This document shows positions 7,669 to 16,192 of a DNA stretch of 64,000 bases, piece after piece. The number at the start of each line of letters is the position of its first letter. Position 1 is the stretch's first letter. Origin of the DNA: Curtobacterium sp. UNCCL20 (GTDB taxonomy: Bacteria > Actinomycetota > Actinomycetes > Actinomycetales > Microbacteriaceae); NCBI RefSeq assembly GCF_900101675.1, contig NZ_FNKG01000003.1, positions 124,001-188,000 of the forward strand. Direction: 5' to 3'. The notes beneath the pieces are model-generated. The model saw only the letters and a program-made list of their open reading frames with translations, searched no databases and was not told where the DNA came from. Both the position numbers and the translations under genes were made by a program.

Positions 7669-9237
7669 ATGTCCAGCGCCGACCCGACGACCCAGACCGA
7701 CGCCCGCCCCGACGACCGGACCCGGTGGCGAGCCTTCGCCGTGTGCGTCGCCGTCGCCGCGCTCACCATCCTCGACCTGTCGAAGGTGAACGTCGGGCTG
7801 CCCTCCATCGAGCAGTCACTCGGGGCGACGAGCTCGTCCCTGCAGCTCATCGTCGCCGGGTACGCGCTCGCGTTCGGCCTCGCGCTGGTGCCGGCTGGAC
7901 GCCTGGGCGACCTCAAGAGCCGACGGGCGCTGTTCATCGTCGGACTCGTCGCGTTCACCGGATCGAGCCTGCTGTGCGCGATCGCGCCGAACATCCAGGT
8001 GCTCATCGTCACGCGGATCCTGCAGGGGTTCGCCGCCGGCACGCAGATGCCCCAGGTGATCGGGCTCGTCCAGCAGCTGTTCCGCGGTCCGGAGCGCGGC
8101 CGGGCGTTCGGGCTCTTCGGCGCGATGATCGGCATCTCCACCGCCCTCGGCCCGACCATCGGCGGTGGACTCATCGCCATCGGCGGCGAGGAGTCCGGCT
8201 GGCGGCTGCTCTTCTGGATGAACGTGCCGCTCGGCATCGCCGCGCTGCTGTTCGCGCTGAAGCTCCTGCCGAAGGGCAGCCAGGGCACCGCGAAGGACCG
8301 GGAACTCGACGTCGTCGGCATCCTGCTCCTCGGCGCCGCGATCGTCACGCTGATGCTGCCCTTCGTGCTCACCACCGGCGCCGGCGACTCCGGGACGCGC
8401 TGGTTCTGGCTGGTCGGCTTCGCCGTGTTCGTCGCCCTGTTCGTGTGGTGGGAACGCCGGTACAAGGCGAACGGCAAGTCGCCCGTCGTGCACTTCGAGC
8501 TGTTCCGGCTGTCCTCGTACCGGAACGGGCTGTCGATCGTCGCGGTGTACTTCGCGGCCCTCCCCGCCTCGTTCCTGATGGTGACGCTGTACCTCCAGGA
8601 GGGCCTCGGGCTCGAGCCGCTCTTCGCCGGCATGGTGAGCATCCCCTTCGCGGCGACGAGCGCGGTGGGCTCGTACATCGGCGGTCGCATCGTGGAACGG
8701 TTCGGGCGCGCGCTCGTCGTCGTCGGCCTGTTCTTCGTCGTCGCCGGGTTCCTGCTGCTCATGCTCGCCGCGACGCTCACGCCGCCGGAGGTCACGCCGT
8801 GGGCGATGGCTGGCGCGTTCCTCGTCGGTGGGCTCGGCGGCGGGTTCGTGGTGTCGCCGAACCAGACGCTCACCCTCGCCGAGGTGCCGATCGAGCAGTC
8901 CGGGGTCGCCGGGTCGATGCAGCAGCTCGGGCAGCGGGTCGGGACGGCCATCGGGACCGCGGTCGCGACGAGCATCTTCTACGGGATCGTGCGCGCGTCG
9001 GGTGCGGGGACGAGTGCCGTCGGTGCCGGCTCGGGTTCGGCGAGCCGTCTGGACGCGTACCACGAGGCGTTCCGGAGCGGGACGACGTTCACGGTGTCGC
9101 TGATGGGCCTGGCGCTCGTGCTCGCCGTCAGCGACCTCGTGGTGCGGAAGCGGGCGGCGCGTCGGGACGGGACGGACGGACGGGAGGCGCGTGGGGCCGT
9201 GGACCCGGCCCCTGCGGACGGCGAGACGCGCGGCTGA
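7669..9237 (+). CDS. MFS drug-efflux transporter, DHA2 (14-TM) type
   Basis: A 522-aa inner-membrane major facilitator that probably exports drugs or other toxic compounds with proton exchange. The first helix contains LTILDLSKVNVGLPSIE, the helix-1 motif typical of DHA2 exporters (usually DxTIVNVALP), and GRLGDLKSRR is the loop 2-3 MFS signature. Hydrophobicity supports about 14 helices. ATG 7669 (MSSADPTTQ) is preferred; an upstream ATG at 7480 would add 63 residues of low-complexity sequence from the regulatory region. The C-terminal tail is a charged, poorly conserved extension. Confidence 0.88.
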   Translation: MSSADPTTQTDARPDDRTRWRAFAVCVAVAALTILDLSKVNVGLPSIEQSLGATSSSLQLIVAGYALAFGLALVPAGRLGDLKSRRALFIVGLVAFTGSSLLCAIAPNIQVLIVTRILQGFAAGTQMPQVIGLVQQLFRGPERGRAFGLFGAMIGISTALGPTIGGGLIAIGGEESGWRLLFWMNVPLGIAALLFALKLLPKGSQGTAKDRELDVVGILLLGAAIVTLMLPFVLTTGAGDSGTRWFWLVGFAVFVALFVWWERRYKANGKSPVVHFELFRLSSYRNGLSIVAVYFAALPASFLMVTLYLQEGLGLEPLFAGMVSIPFAATSAVGSYIGGRIVERFGRALVVVGLFFVVAGFLLLMLAATLTPPEVTPWAMAGAFLVGGLGGGFVVSPNQTLTLAEVPIEQSGVAGSMQQLGQRVGTAIGTAVATSIFYGIVRASGAGTSAVGAGSGSASRLDAYHEAFRSGTTFTVSLMGLALVLAVSDLVVRKRAARRDGTDGREARGAVDPAPADGETRG

Positions 9238-9371
9238 GGCGGGTCGCGCCTCCAGGCCGCCCTGGGCCCGCCGGCCGGCGGTGCGGTCTGCTGTCAGCGG
9301 CGTGGTCCGCCGGTCCGCCGTGTGGTCAGCCGTCGGCGGCATGGTCCGCCGTCGGCGGCGTGGTCCGCCGG
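9238..9371. other. Repeat-rich convergent gap with half a 42-bp element
   Basis: 134 bp between the convergent MFS and hisN genes. Near 9241-9262 there is one arm of the 42-bp palindrome family (GCGCCTCCAGGCC) without a matching partner arm. The rest is made of imperfect repeats of GGCGTGGTCCGCCG. Confidence 0.6.
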
Positions 9372-10154
9372 TCAGCGGCGGATGACCTCGACGACGGCGT
9401 CGTGCACCAGGCCGTTGGTCGCCAGCGCGCTGCCGTGCCACGGCCCCGGGTCCCCGTCGAGGGACGTGAAGCGGCCGCCGGCCTCCTCGACGATGGGGAC
9501 GAGCGCCGCCATGTCCCACGGCTTGAGGTCCGGTTCGCCGGCGACGTCGAGGACGCCCTCGGCCACCATCATGTACGGCCACATGTCCCCGTAGGCGCGG
9601 GTGCGCCACACCTTGCGGGACAGGTCGATGAGCGGTTGGAGGCGGGCGTCGTCGTCCCACTGCTGGATGCTGTTGTAGCTGAGGCTCGCGTCGCCCAGTT
9701 CGGCGACCCCCGAGACGTGCAGCTCGCCGTCGAAGGAGTGCGCACCGAGGCCCTCGGCCGCCCACCAGCGCTTGCCGAGAGCCGGGGCGCTCACCACGCC
9801 GAGGACCGGGCGGCCGTCGACGGCGAGTGCGATCAGGGTCGCCCAGACGGGGACGCCGCGGAGGTAGTTCGCGGTGCCGTCGATGGGGTCGACGACCCAC
9901 TGGCGGTGGCCCTCGCTGACGGCCTCGGCCCCGGTGTCGGCGGTGGTCTCCTCGCCGAGGAACGCATCGTCCGGCCGCTCCGCCTGGAGTCGGTCGCGCA
10001 GGGCCCGCTCGACCGCCTGGTCGGCGTCCGTGACGTGCGTGCTGTCGGCCTTCGTCGTGACGTGCAGGTCGGCGGCGCGGAACCGCTCGAGGCTGATCGC
10101 GTCAGCGGTGTCGGCGAGGGAGCGGGCGAAGTCCAGGTCGGCGCTGAGGTCCAC
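9372..10154 (-). CDS. hisN: Inositol-monophosphatase-family phosphatase, HisN-like (histidinol-phosphatase)
   Basis: A 260-aa magnesium-dependent phosphatase of the IMPase fold. The actinobacterial HisN branch dephosphorylates histidinol phosphate. Metal-binding motifs are visible: FLGEET, then WVVDPIDGTANY (WxxDPxDGT), and LKPWDMAALVPIVEEAGG near the C-terminus. The only usable start is GTG 10154; it lacks a Shine-Dalgarno but has TACGCT 7 nt upstream, so the mRNA is probably leaderless. Histidinol phosphate is the likely substrate by family, but inositol phosphate cannot be ruled out from sequence alone. Confidence 0.85.
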   Translation of the reverse strand: MDLSADLDFARSLADTADAISLERFRAADLHVTTKADSTHVTDADQAVERALRDRLQAERPDDAFLGEETTADTGAEAVSEGHRQWVVDPIDGTANYLRGVPVWATLIALAVDGRPVLGVVSAPALGKRWWAAEGLGAHSFDGELHVSGVAELGDASLSYNSIQQWDDDARLQPLIDLSRKVWRTRAYGDMWPYMMVAEGVLDVAGEPDLKPWDMAALVPIVEEAGGRFTSLDGDPGPWHGSALATNGLVHDAVVEVIRR

Positions 10155-10203
10155 GCTCGACAGCGTAGCGGCGGGCGCGTCCCGTGGCGTCGCGGCGGGC
10201 GCG

Positions 10204-11349
10204 CTACGCGGCGACGACCTCTTCTTCCTCGAGCCGCGTGACCTCGCGCTCCCGGGCGATGCGGGTCCGGCGGGCGACGAGGCCGTGCACCACGACGCAG
10301 AGGAGCACCGCGGCGGCGAGCCAGAGCGCCAGGACGAGCGACGACCGGCCGAGCGAGGCGCCGGGGAAGTACAGCAGGTCCTGGGCGGCCTGCAGCCAGG
10401 CGGCACCGCTCCAGAACGTGTTGAGGCCGGCGAAGAACCCGGGCTGGAACGCGGGCTGGAAGATGCCGCCCGACGACGTGAAGTTGAGCATCACGAAGAG
10501 CATCGTGAGGATCGGTGTCGTCCACCGGCCGAGCAGCGGGTGCAGCCCGACGCCGAGCGCCACGATGATCGCGTCGTACATCCACGCGAACAGGAAGATC
10601 TCCCAGCGGTGCGTGGTGATGATCCCGTAGATCGGCCCGGCGATGACGATCCCGATCCCGGCGACGACACCGGCGGTGAGCAGTCCGATCACCGCGGTCC
10701 ACAGCGGGCGGAGGCGGGTGGCGAAGGCTGCGACGGCGATGGCCGAGGCGTAGCCACCGACGCTGAGTGCCACGAGCAGGAAGAAGAGCCCCTGACCCGT
10801 GGTGTCCTGGTCGTTCGACGGCACGACGTCCTGCACGGTGAAGGGCAGGTGCGCCTGGTACGCGATCGGCATGAAGATCTTCTGCGCGGCGCTGGCGGTG
10901 GTCTCCGACGCGGCGGTGGAGACGTAGAGCGTCGCTCCGGTCGCCCCGGGGACGTACACGGCGGCGAGGTCGCGGTCGCGGACCTGCCGCTCGGCCTCGG
11001 CGGTCGAGGACACCACGTGGGTCACGAGTGCGCCGTCGGACTGGTCGGTCACCGTCTGGGCGAACACCTGCGTCGCGGCGCCCTGGCCGACGATGCCGAC
11101 GGGGAGGTCGTGCGGCGTCGGGGCGTGGAAGGCACCGAGGTACGCGAGGCCCATGCCGACCGCGAGGAAGAGCGGCACGAGGATGTGCGAGCCGAAGCTC
11201 AGCAGGATCCGGCCGAGGCCCTGCGGGCGGAGCACGCTCGGGCCGTTCGGCTGCCGGTTCGTCCGCGGGGTGCGGGGTGCGGCGTGCGCGTGCTGGTGGG
11301 AAGAGGAGGCTGCGGGGGAGGTGTGCACGTGCGACGTCGTTGTCGTCAT
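10204..11349 (-). CDS. ABC-2/Pip-like (YhgE or SNG1-type) membrane protein with His-rich N-terminus
   Basis: A 381-aa membrane protein. One helix at about residues 50-72 is followed by an extracytoplasmic domain of about 120 residues and then five or six helices (from about 195). This is the layout of ABC-2-like permeases and of the YhgE/Pip and DUF3533 proteins; no ATPase partner is adjacent. The cytoplasmic N-terminus is rich in histidine (HVH, HQHAHA) and proline. I prefer ATG 11349 although it lacks a clear Shine-Dalgarno; an upstream in-frame ATG at 11442 would span the operator at 11387-11405. That operator suggests control by an HxlR-type or similar regulator. The role (export, stress) is not known. 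Confidence 0.7.
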   Translation of the reverse strand: MTTTTSHVHTSPAASSSHQHAHAAPRTPRTNRQPNGPSVLRPQGLGRILLSFGSHILVPLFLAVGMGLAYLGAFHAPTPHDLPVGIVGQGAATQVFAQTVTDQSDGALVTHVVSSTAEAERQVRDRDLAAVYVPGATGATLYVSTAASETTASAAQKIFMPIAYQAHLPFTVQDVVPSNDQDTTGQGLFFLLVALSVGGYASAIAVAAFATRLRPLWTAVIGLLTAGVVAGIGIVIAGPIYGIITTHRWEIFLFAWMYDAIIVALGVGLHPLLGRWTTPILTMLFVMLNFTSSGGIFQPAFQPGFFAGLNTFWSGAAWLQAAQDLLYFPGASLGRSSLVLALWLAAAVLLCVVVHGLVARRTRIAREREVTRLEEEEVVAA

Positions 11350-11386
11350 GGGGGAGGACGGGGCGTCGACGGCGGGGGTCGGCGCA

Positions 11387-11405
11387 AAGTTGTACTTTGC
11401 AACTT
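11387..11405. promoter_or_regulatory. Inverted-repeat operator, HxlR-like site 1
   Basis: AAGTTGTACTTTGCAACTT: 6-bp arms AAGTTG/CAACTT around the 7-bp spacer TACTTTG. The same architecture, with spacer TATTTTG, occurs at 61908-61926 before the VOC-hxlR pair. A further inverse half site, GTACAAC, lies at 11424-11430. It sits 38 bp before the start of the ABC-2/Pip-like gene in an AT-richer patch typical of a promoter. Confidence 0.6.
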
Positions 11406-11506
11406 CAGACACGAAGGGCAACTGTACAACGTCGGTGCACACCTGTCGACCCGGCCCGCGCTCCCGTCCGCCCTCCCGCCCGCCCTCCCGCCCGCCCGAG
11501 TGCTCA

Positions 11507-11573
11507 TTCGCCGAGATCGCACTTCCGCGGCCCTCGTCCTCAGTCGAGCGCGCCGGAGTGCGATCTCGGCGAA
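11507..11573. repeat. 67-bp palindromic element A
   Basis: Seventeen-base arms TTCGCCGAGATCGCACT and its exact inverse flank a 33-bp centre. A second, slightly diverged copy lies at 11653-11712. Both are in the gap downstream of rsgA. Confidence 0.85.
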
Positions 11574-11652
11574 GAGGGTGGCGAGCGAAGAGGTGGCGAG
11601 CGGCGAGCGGCGAGCGGTAGTCGTCCGCGCCCAGGCGCGGCCGGTACCCGTC

Positions 11653-11712
11653 CGCCGAGATCGCACTTCCGCGGCCTTCGTCCTCGGGAAGGCGCGCCGA
11701 AGTGCGATCTCG
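11653..11712. repeat. 60-bp palindromic element B (copy of A)
   Basis: Shares CGCCGAGATCGCACTTCCGC and the TCGTCCTC centre with the element at 11507, with inverse right arm AAGTGCGATCTCG. It lies 63 bp after the rsgA stop. The two copies are direct duplicates of an inverted repeat, so strong cruciform or RNA hairpins are possible in this gap. Confidence 0.85.
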
Positions 11713-11775
11713 CTGAGGGGTAGGGCGAAAAGGGAGGGGCGAAAGGAGGGAGGGGGCGACGGGCGAGACCGCGCG

Positions 11776-12867
11776 CTACTCGGTGCCGGGGTCGGACCCG
11801 CCCATGCCGGTCAGCAGCGCCCGGAACGAGTCCAGCCGCTCGACGCCGGTCGGCCCGAGCTCCCCGGCCTGCACCCGGTCGACGATCTCCCAGTCGTGCG
11901 CCTGGTCGAGCGGGATGCCGCTGTCCGACGGCGCGACGGTGATCGCGTGCGAGGCGAACGCCCGGAAGACGTTCGCGGGATCGACGTGCCCGAGGCCGAA
12001 CGACCGGACGCCCGGAGTGTCGATGATCCAGCCGCCGTCCCGTACCTGCAGCGCGATCGACGACGACGAGGTGTGCCGTCCGCGCCCGGTGACCGAGTTC
12101 ACGACCCCGGTCGCCCGCGAGGAGCCGGTCAACGCGTTCACGAGCGTCGACTTGCCGACGCCGGAGTGGCCGACGGTGACCGTGACCTTGTCGTCGAGGA
12201 CCTCGTGCAGCGCCTCGAAGGGGACGTCGTCCGCGCGGCTCGTGACGATCCGGAGGTCGAGGCAGGCGAAGTGCGCGAGGAACGGTGCGGGGTCGGCGAG
12301 GTCGGTCTTCGTGATGCAGAGGATCGGGTCGAGCCCGGCGTCGAACGCCGCGACGAGGTACCGGTCGATGAGGCGGGTACGGGGCTCCGGGTCGGCGGCG
12401 GCCACGACGATGAGCATCTGGTCGGCGTTGGCGACGATCACGCGCTCGACGTCGTCGGTGTCGTCCGCGCTCCGTCGGAGCAGGGTGGTCCGTTCGGCGA
12501 CCTTCACGATGCGGGCGAGGGACCCGGGCTCGCCGGACACGTCGCCGGCGAGGAACACCGTGTCGCCGGTGACGACGGACTTCTTGCCGAGCTCCCGGGC
12601 CTTCGTCGCCGTGATGACGCGCTCGTCCCGGCTCCCAGAGCCAGAGCCGGCGCCCGTGCCCGTGCCCGAGCCGACCAGCACGCCGAAGCGCCCCCGGTCG
12701 ACGTTCGTCACCCAGCCGGTCGGGGCGTCCTCGTACGTGGGGCGCACCTTCGTGCGCGGGCGGTTGCCCTTCGGGTTCGGCCGCACCCGGACGCTCGACT
12801 CGTCGTACTGCCCGTACGGCTCGTCCTCGTCCCCGTCGTCGCCGTCGACGTCGTCCCACCAGCTCAT
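11776..12867 (-). CDS. rsgA: Small ribosomal subunit biogenesis GTPase RsgA
   Basis: A 363-aa GTPase that helps late maturation of the 30S subunit. The circularly permuted motif order of the family is clear: G4 (ITKTDLAD, about 190), then G1 (GHSGVGKST, about 235), then G3 (DTPG, about 283). The N-terminal OB-fold carries an unusual Gly/Ser/Thr stretch ([14 protein letters not shown]). The C-terminal domain, which normally binds zinc through conserved Cys and His residues, contains no cysteine after the DTPG motif. The gene begins 4 bp after the aroA stop and is probably co-transcribed with it, an arrangement common in actinobacteria. Confidence 0.92.
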   Translation of the reverse strand: MSWWDDVDGDDGDEDEPYGQYDESSVRVRPNPKGNRPRTKVRPTYEDAPTGWVTNVDRGRFGVLVGSGTGTGAGSGSGSRDERVITATKARELGKKSVVTGDTVFLAGDVSGEPGSLARIVKVAERTTLLRRSADDTDDVERVIVANADQMLIVVAAADPEPRTRLIDRYLVAAFDAGLDPILCITKTDLADPAPFLAHFACLDLRIVTSRADDVPFEALHEVLDDKVTVTVGHSGVGKSTLVNALTGSSRATGVVNSVTGRGRHTSSSSIALQVRDGGWIIDTPGVRSFGLGHVDPANVFRAFASHAITVAPSDSGIPLDQAHDWEIVDRVQAGELGPTGVERLDSFRALLTGMGGSDPGTE

Positions 12868-12871
12868 CGGA

Positions 12872-14251
12872 TCAGCCTTCCGAACGCACGAACGGGGTAG
12901 CAGGACCGGTCGGTTCGACGGCCGTCGCCACGAGTTCCGCCCACAGCTCCGGGAACTGCGGCAGCGTCTTCGCGGTGGACCCGATGTCGTCGACGGCGAC
13001 CCCGTCGACGACGAGGCCCACGACGGCGCCCGCGGTCGCCATCCGGTGGTCGTCGTACGCGGCCCAGGGGCCGCCGTGGAGGGGACGCGGTTCGATCCGC
13101 AGGCCGTCGTCGAGTTCGTGCACCGCGCCTCCAGACCGGTTGACGTCCGACGCGAGCGCCGCGAGCCGGTCCGTCTCGTGCCCCCGCAGGTGGCCGATCC
13201 CGGTGATCTCGGTCGGGCCGTCAGCCAGCGCGGCGAGCGCGACCAGCGCCGGTGCGAGCTCGCCACCGCGGCTCAGGTCGAGTTCCAGACCCGGCCTGGA
13301 GGCGCCACCCCGGATCCCGACGCCGCCGTCGAAGACGAGGTCGTCGCCCTGTCGGGCCACGGTCGCGCCCCACAGGGGGAGGAGCGTCTCGAGGTCGGCG
13401 CCGACCTGCGTCGTCTCCGTCGGCCAGGTGCGGATGCGGACCGTGCCGCCCGCGACGAGCGCGGCGACGGCGAACGGTGCGGCGTTCGACAGGTCCGGTT
13501 CGATGGTGACGTCGCGCGCCCCGATCGGACCCGGGTGGACGACCCACTCACCGACCGACGGCTCGTCGACCTGGACGCCGCGGGCACGGAGGGCGGCGAC
13601 GGTCATGTCGATGTGCGGCATGCTCGGCAGTCGCTCGCCCACGTGGGTGAGGTGGAGGCCCTGGTCGAAGCGCGGTGCGGACAGCAGCAGGCCGGACACG
13701 AACTGCGACGAGGCCGAGGCGTCGATCGTCAGGGTGCCGCCGCGCACCGAGCCGGTGCCGGTGAAGGTGAACGGCATCGCGCCGTCGCCGTCGTCCGTGA
13801 CGTCCACACCGAGGTCGACGAGCGCCTGGATGATCGCGTGCATCGGACGCTTCCGCGCGTACGGGTCGCCGTCGATCGTGACCGGGCCGACCGCCAGCGC
13901 GGCGAGCGGCGGCAGGAAGCGCATCACGGTGCCGGCGAGCCCGCAGTCGATCCGGACGTCGCCGTGCATCGGGGCGGGGGTGATCCGGAGGTCCGGGCCG
14001 TAGGGGTTGTCGCCCTGCAGCTCCTCGATCCCGACACCGAGCTGCCGAAGGCCCGCGATCATGAGCGCCGAGTCACGGGAGTGGAGCGGCAGTCGGATCG
14101 TCGAGGGGCCGTCGGCCAGCGCGGCGAGCACGAGCTCCCGGTTCGTCAGCGACTTCGACCCGGGCAGCGAGACGTCGCCGCGCAGCGGACCGCGTGCGAC
14201 CGGTGCGATCCAGGGATCGGTCTGGGGCTGGGAATGCGTCGAGGCTGCCAT
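12872..14251 (-). CDS. aroA: 3-phosphoshikimate 1-carboxyvinyltransferase (EPSP synthase)
   Basis: Condenses shikimate-3-phosphate with phosphoenolpyruvate, the sixth step of the shikimate pathway and the target of glyphosate. 459 aa, normal length. [17 protein letters not shown] near residue 29 is the first substrate motif. [17 protein letters not shown] is the actinobacterial form of the glyphosate-site motif. [12 protein letters not shown] contains the catalytic Glu region, with the His variant usual in actinobacteria. The promoter of the divergent sigR gene (−35 GGGAAT at 14230) lies inside the first codons of aroA, so strong sigR transcription may interfere with aroA initiation. Confidence 0.96.
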   Translation of the reverse strand: MAASTHSQPQTDPWIAPVARGPLRGDVSLPGSKSLTNRELVLAALADGPSTIRLPLHSRDSALMIAGLRQLGVGIEELQGDNPYGPDLRITPAPMHGDVRIDCGLAGTVMRFLPPLAALAVGPVTIDGDPYARKRPMHAIIQALVDLGVDVTDDGDGAMPFTFTGTGSVRGGTLTIDASASSQFVSGLLLSAPRFDQGLHLTHVGERLPSMPHIDMTVAALRARGVQVDEPSVGEWVVHPGPIGARDVTIEPDLSNAAPFAVAALVAGGTVRIRTWPTETTQVGADLETLLPLWGATVARQGDDLVFDGGVGIRGGASRPGLELDLSRGGELAPALVALAALADGPTEITGIGHLRGHETDRLAALASDVNRSGGAVHELDDGLRIEPRPLHGGPWAAYDDHRMATAGAVVGLVVDGVAVDDIGSTAKTLPQFPELWAELVATAVEPTGPATPFVRSEG

Positions 14252-14256
14252 CGGTT
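14230..14256 (+). promoter_or_regulatory. SigR-type autoregulatory promoter (GGGAAT-N18-GTT)
   Basis: −35 GGGAAT at 14230-14235, an 18-bp spacer, and −10 GTT at 14254-14256. This matches exactly the consensus known for sigma-R/sigma-H of actinobacteria. Transcription would start near 14263 and reach GTG 14288, which has GGGAGGA at 5 nt. I saw no second exact match in the window. Confidence 0.8.
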
Positions 14257-14411
14257 CACAAGGGTACTGAACGCACCGGGAGGATCAGTGGCGACAGCAA
14301 CACTCGCACGAGAGCGGACCGGCACGGCCACCGTGCTGCCCGCCGTGCCGACGAGCCTCGGCAGCGTGCCCGCCCGGGCCCTGCCGACGACGCTCGTGAG
14401 CCCGCTCGGCC

Positions 14412-14417
14412 TAGACT
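14412..14417 (+). promoter_or_regulatory. Leaderless −10 box for the short SigR form
   Basis: TAGACT ends 8 nt before ATG 14426. It matches the TANNNT-N6-8-start pattern of many other genes in this window. It would give a constitutive, leaderless mRNA for the shorter protein. Confidence 0.55.
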
Positions 14418-14425
14418 TGGCGGCG

Positions 14426-15271
14426 ATGACCACCGACGAACCGCAGGCCGCAGTACCGCAGGACCTGGTCGAGGAGACCGAGGCGCAGCTCGACGCGGTG
14501 TCGGAGGAGCACGAAGCGCTCGACGACACCGAGGCCAATGACACCGAGGCGGACGACACCGAGGTCGACGACACCGAGGCCGAGGCCGAGGTCGACGTCG
14601 ACGTCGTCGACGCGAAGACGGTCTCGGAGTCCGAGCTCCGGTCGCTCTTCGAGGACCAGGCGCTGCCCTTCATGGACCAGCTGTACGGCGCGGCGATGCG
14701 GATGACCCGCAACCCGGCCGACGCGTCCGACCTCGTGCAGGAGACCTTCGTCAAGGCGTTCGCCGCCTTCCGCCAGTTCCGGCAGGGCACGAACCTCAAG
14801 GCCTGGCTCTACCGGATCCTGACGAACACGTTCATCAACACGTACCGCAAGAACCAGCGCAACCCCTACCAGGGCACGATCGACGAGCTCGAGGACTGGC
14901 AGCTGGGCGGCGCGGAGAGCGTCACGCAGTCGATCTCGGCGCGCTCCGCCGAGGCCGACGCCATCGACCACCTGCCGTCCTCCGCCGTGAAGGACGCGCT
15001 GCAGGCCATCCCCGAGGACTTCCGGATGGCCGTCTACTTCGCGGATGTCGAGGGGTTCTCCTACCAGGAGATCGCCGACATCATGAAGACCCCCGTGGGG
15101 ACGGTCATGAGCCGCCTCCACCGTGGTCGCCGGCTCCTCCGGGGGCTCCTGGCGGACCACGCACGTGAGACCGGCATCGTCCCGGACGCAGCGTCGACGG
15201 CGACGATGCGCGGACGAGGCCGGAAGACTGCCGCGGCCCAGGGTCGCGTCGACGGGAAGGAAGCACGATGA
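14426..15271 (+). CDS. sigR: RNA polymerase sigma factor SigR/SigH (thiol-oxidative stress)
   Basis: Group 4 sigma factor controlling the disulphide-stress regulon. The short form is 281 aa. After an acidic tail of [12 protein letters not shown] repeats (about residues 25-65), region 2 is at about 75-145 ([36 protein letters not shown]) and region 4 at about 200-255 ([18 protein letters not shown]). An in-frame GTG at 14288 with a strong Shine-Dalgarno would add 46 residues; the GGGAAT-N18-GTT promoter precedes it. In Streptomyces, sigma-R is likewise made as a stable short form and an induced, extended, unstable form. The stop overlaps the rsrA start (ATGA), as expected for a sigma/anti-sigma pair. 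Confidence 0.93.
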   Translation: MTTDEPQAAVPQDLVEETEAQLDAVSEEHEALDDTEANDTEADDTEVDDTEAEAEVDVDVVDAKTVSESELRSLFEDQALPFMDQLYGAAMRMTRNPADASDLVQETFVKAFAAFRQFRQGTNLKAWLYRILTNTFINTYRKNQRNPYQGTIDELEDWQLGGAESVTQSISARSAEADAIDHLPSSAVKDALQAIPEDFRMAVYFADVEGFSYQEIADIMKTPVGTVMSRLHRGRRLLRGLLADHARETGIVPDAASTATMRGRGRKTAAAQGRVDGKEAR

Positions 15272-15510
15272 GCGGCTGCGACTGCTCGAAGGCGAAGGCC
15301 GAGCTCGAGGAGTTCCTCCACGACGAGCTCCGCCACGAGGACGCCGCGGACATCCGCGAGCACATGGAGGGGTGCGAGGACTGCACCACCGAGCACCGGG
15401 TCGGTGTCGTGCTGATGGAGACCGTGCGCCGTGCGTGCAAGGAGACCGCTCCGGAGCAGCTGCGCGGGGAGATCCTCGCGCGCATCCGGCTGGAGCAGGC
15501 GACCCACTGA
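15268..15510 (+). CDS. rsrA: Mycothiol-system anti-sigma factor RsrA
   Basis: An 80-aa zinc-dependent anti-sigma factor that holds SigR inactive until disulphide stress oxidises it. The ZAS motif HxxxCxxC is present as HMEGCEDC at about residues 32-39, with an extra CDC at residues 4-6. The start overlaps the sigR stop by four bases, giving coupled translation and balanced amounts. RsrA with SigR implies that the cell uses mycothiol and a thioredoxin system. Confidence 0.94.
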   Translation: MSGCDCSKAKAELEEFLHDELRHEDAADIREHMEGCEDCTTEHRVGVVLMETVRRACKETAPEQLRGEILARIRLEQATH

Positions 15511-15629
15511 CCCGCTGCAGAACGGTGCGGTCTGCCCCGCTCGGAGTCGACGAGCGCTGCGGTCAGCCCCGCTGAGGGTCTGACCAGCAGCGTCGTCACA
15601 CGGCGGGGGCGGTCGGTAGTCTCACGGGC

Positions 15630-16070
15630 ATGACCCTCTCCGTCGAGTCGATCACCTCGTGGTCCGACACGGACGTCGCCGACGTCGCCGCTCTCGTCCG
15701 CCTGCTCGGCCACGTGGTCGACGACGCCTCGATGCGGGCCCGCCTCGAGCGGCTCACGCCCGAGGCCGGTCACCGCACGTGGCTGATCCGTGACGACGAC
15801 GGTCGTGCGGTCGCCGTCGCCGGCGCGCAGGTCACCTGGGCGTACGCGAGCGACGAGCCGACGGCGCAGCTCCTCCTGCTGGTGGTCGACCCGTCAGCCA
15901 GGAGGCTCGGCACCGGTTCCGCGCTCATCGGCACCTTCGAGACGTGGGCCGTCGAGCAGGGCGCCCGCCAGCTGAGCGCCGTCAGTGCGGCGGCGACGGA
16001 CAGCGCGCACCGGTTCTACCAGAAGCGCGGGTACCACGACGCCGGGGTGCGGTACACGAAGATCGCGTAG
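15630..16070 (+). CDS. GNAT-family N-acetyltransferase
   Basis: A 146-aa acetyl-CoA-dependent acyltransferase. The acetyl-CoA binding core is VVDPSARRLGTGSALIGTF (about residues 84-102), equivalent to the Q/RxxGxG/A motif, and YQKRGYHDAG near the C-terminus is the usual final strand. The substrate is unknown. The start is ATG 15630: no Shine-Dalgarno, but TAGTCT lies 7 nt upstream, so it is probably leaderless. It stands alone between rsrA and the convergent kgd. Confidence 0.85.
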   Translation: MTLSVESITSWSDTDVADVAALVRLLGHVVDDASMRARLERLTPEAGHRTWLIRDDDGRAVAVAGAQVTWAYASDEPTAQLLLLVVDPSARRLGTGSALIGTFETWAVEQGARQLSAVSAAATDSAHRFYQKRGYHDAGVRYTKIA

Positions 16071-16114
16071 CGCCGGTCGGGGGCCTCCGTTCTGCCGCCT
16101 CCGTTCTGGCGGCA

Positions 16115-16178
16115 GAACACCGGTGCTCGTCGGTCGAACACCCGCATGCGTGGGCGCGACCGACGAACACCGGTGTTC
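16115..16178. terminator. 64-bp palindrome between convergent genes
   Basis: Arms GAACACCGGTGCTCGTCGGT and its inverse, with one mismatch, around a 20-bp centre. A smaller hairpin (TCTGCCGCC/GGCGGCAGA) overlaps its left side at 16091-16116. It lies 44 bp after the GNAT stop and 14 bp after the kgd stop on the other strand, so a bidirectional terminator is likely. Confidence 0.65.
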
Positions 16179-16192
16179 AGCGGACGACCGAC

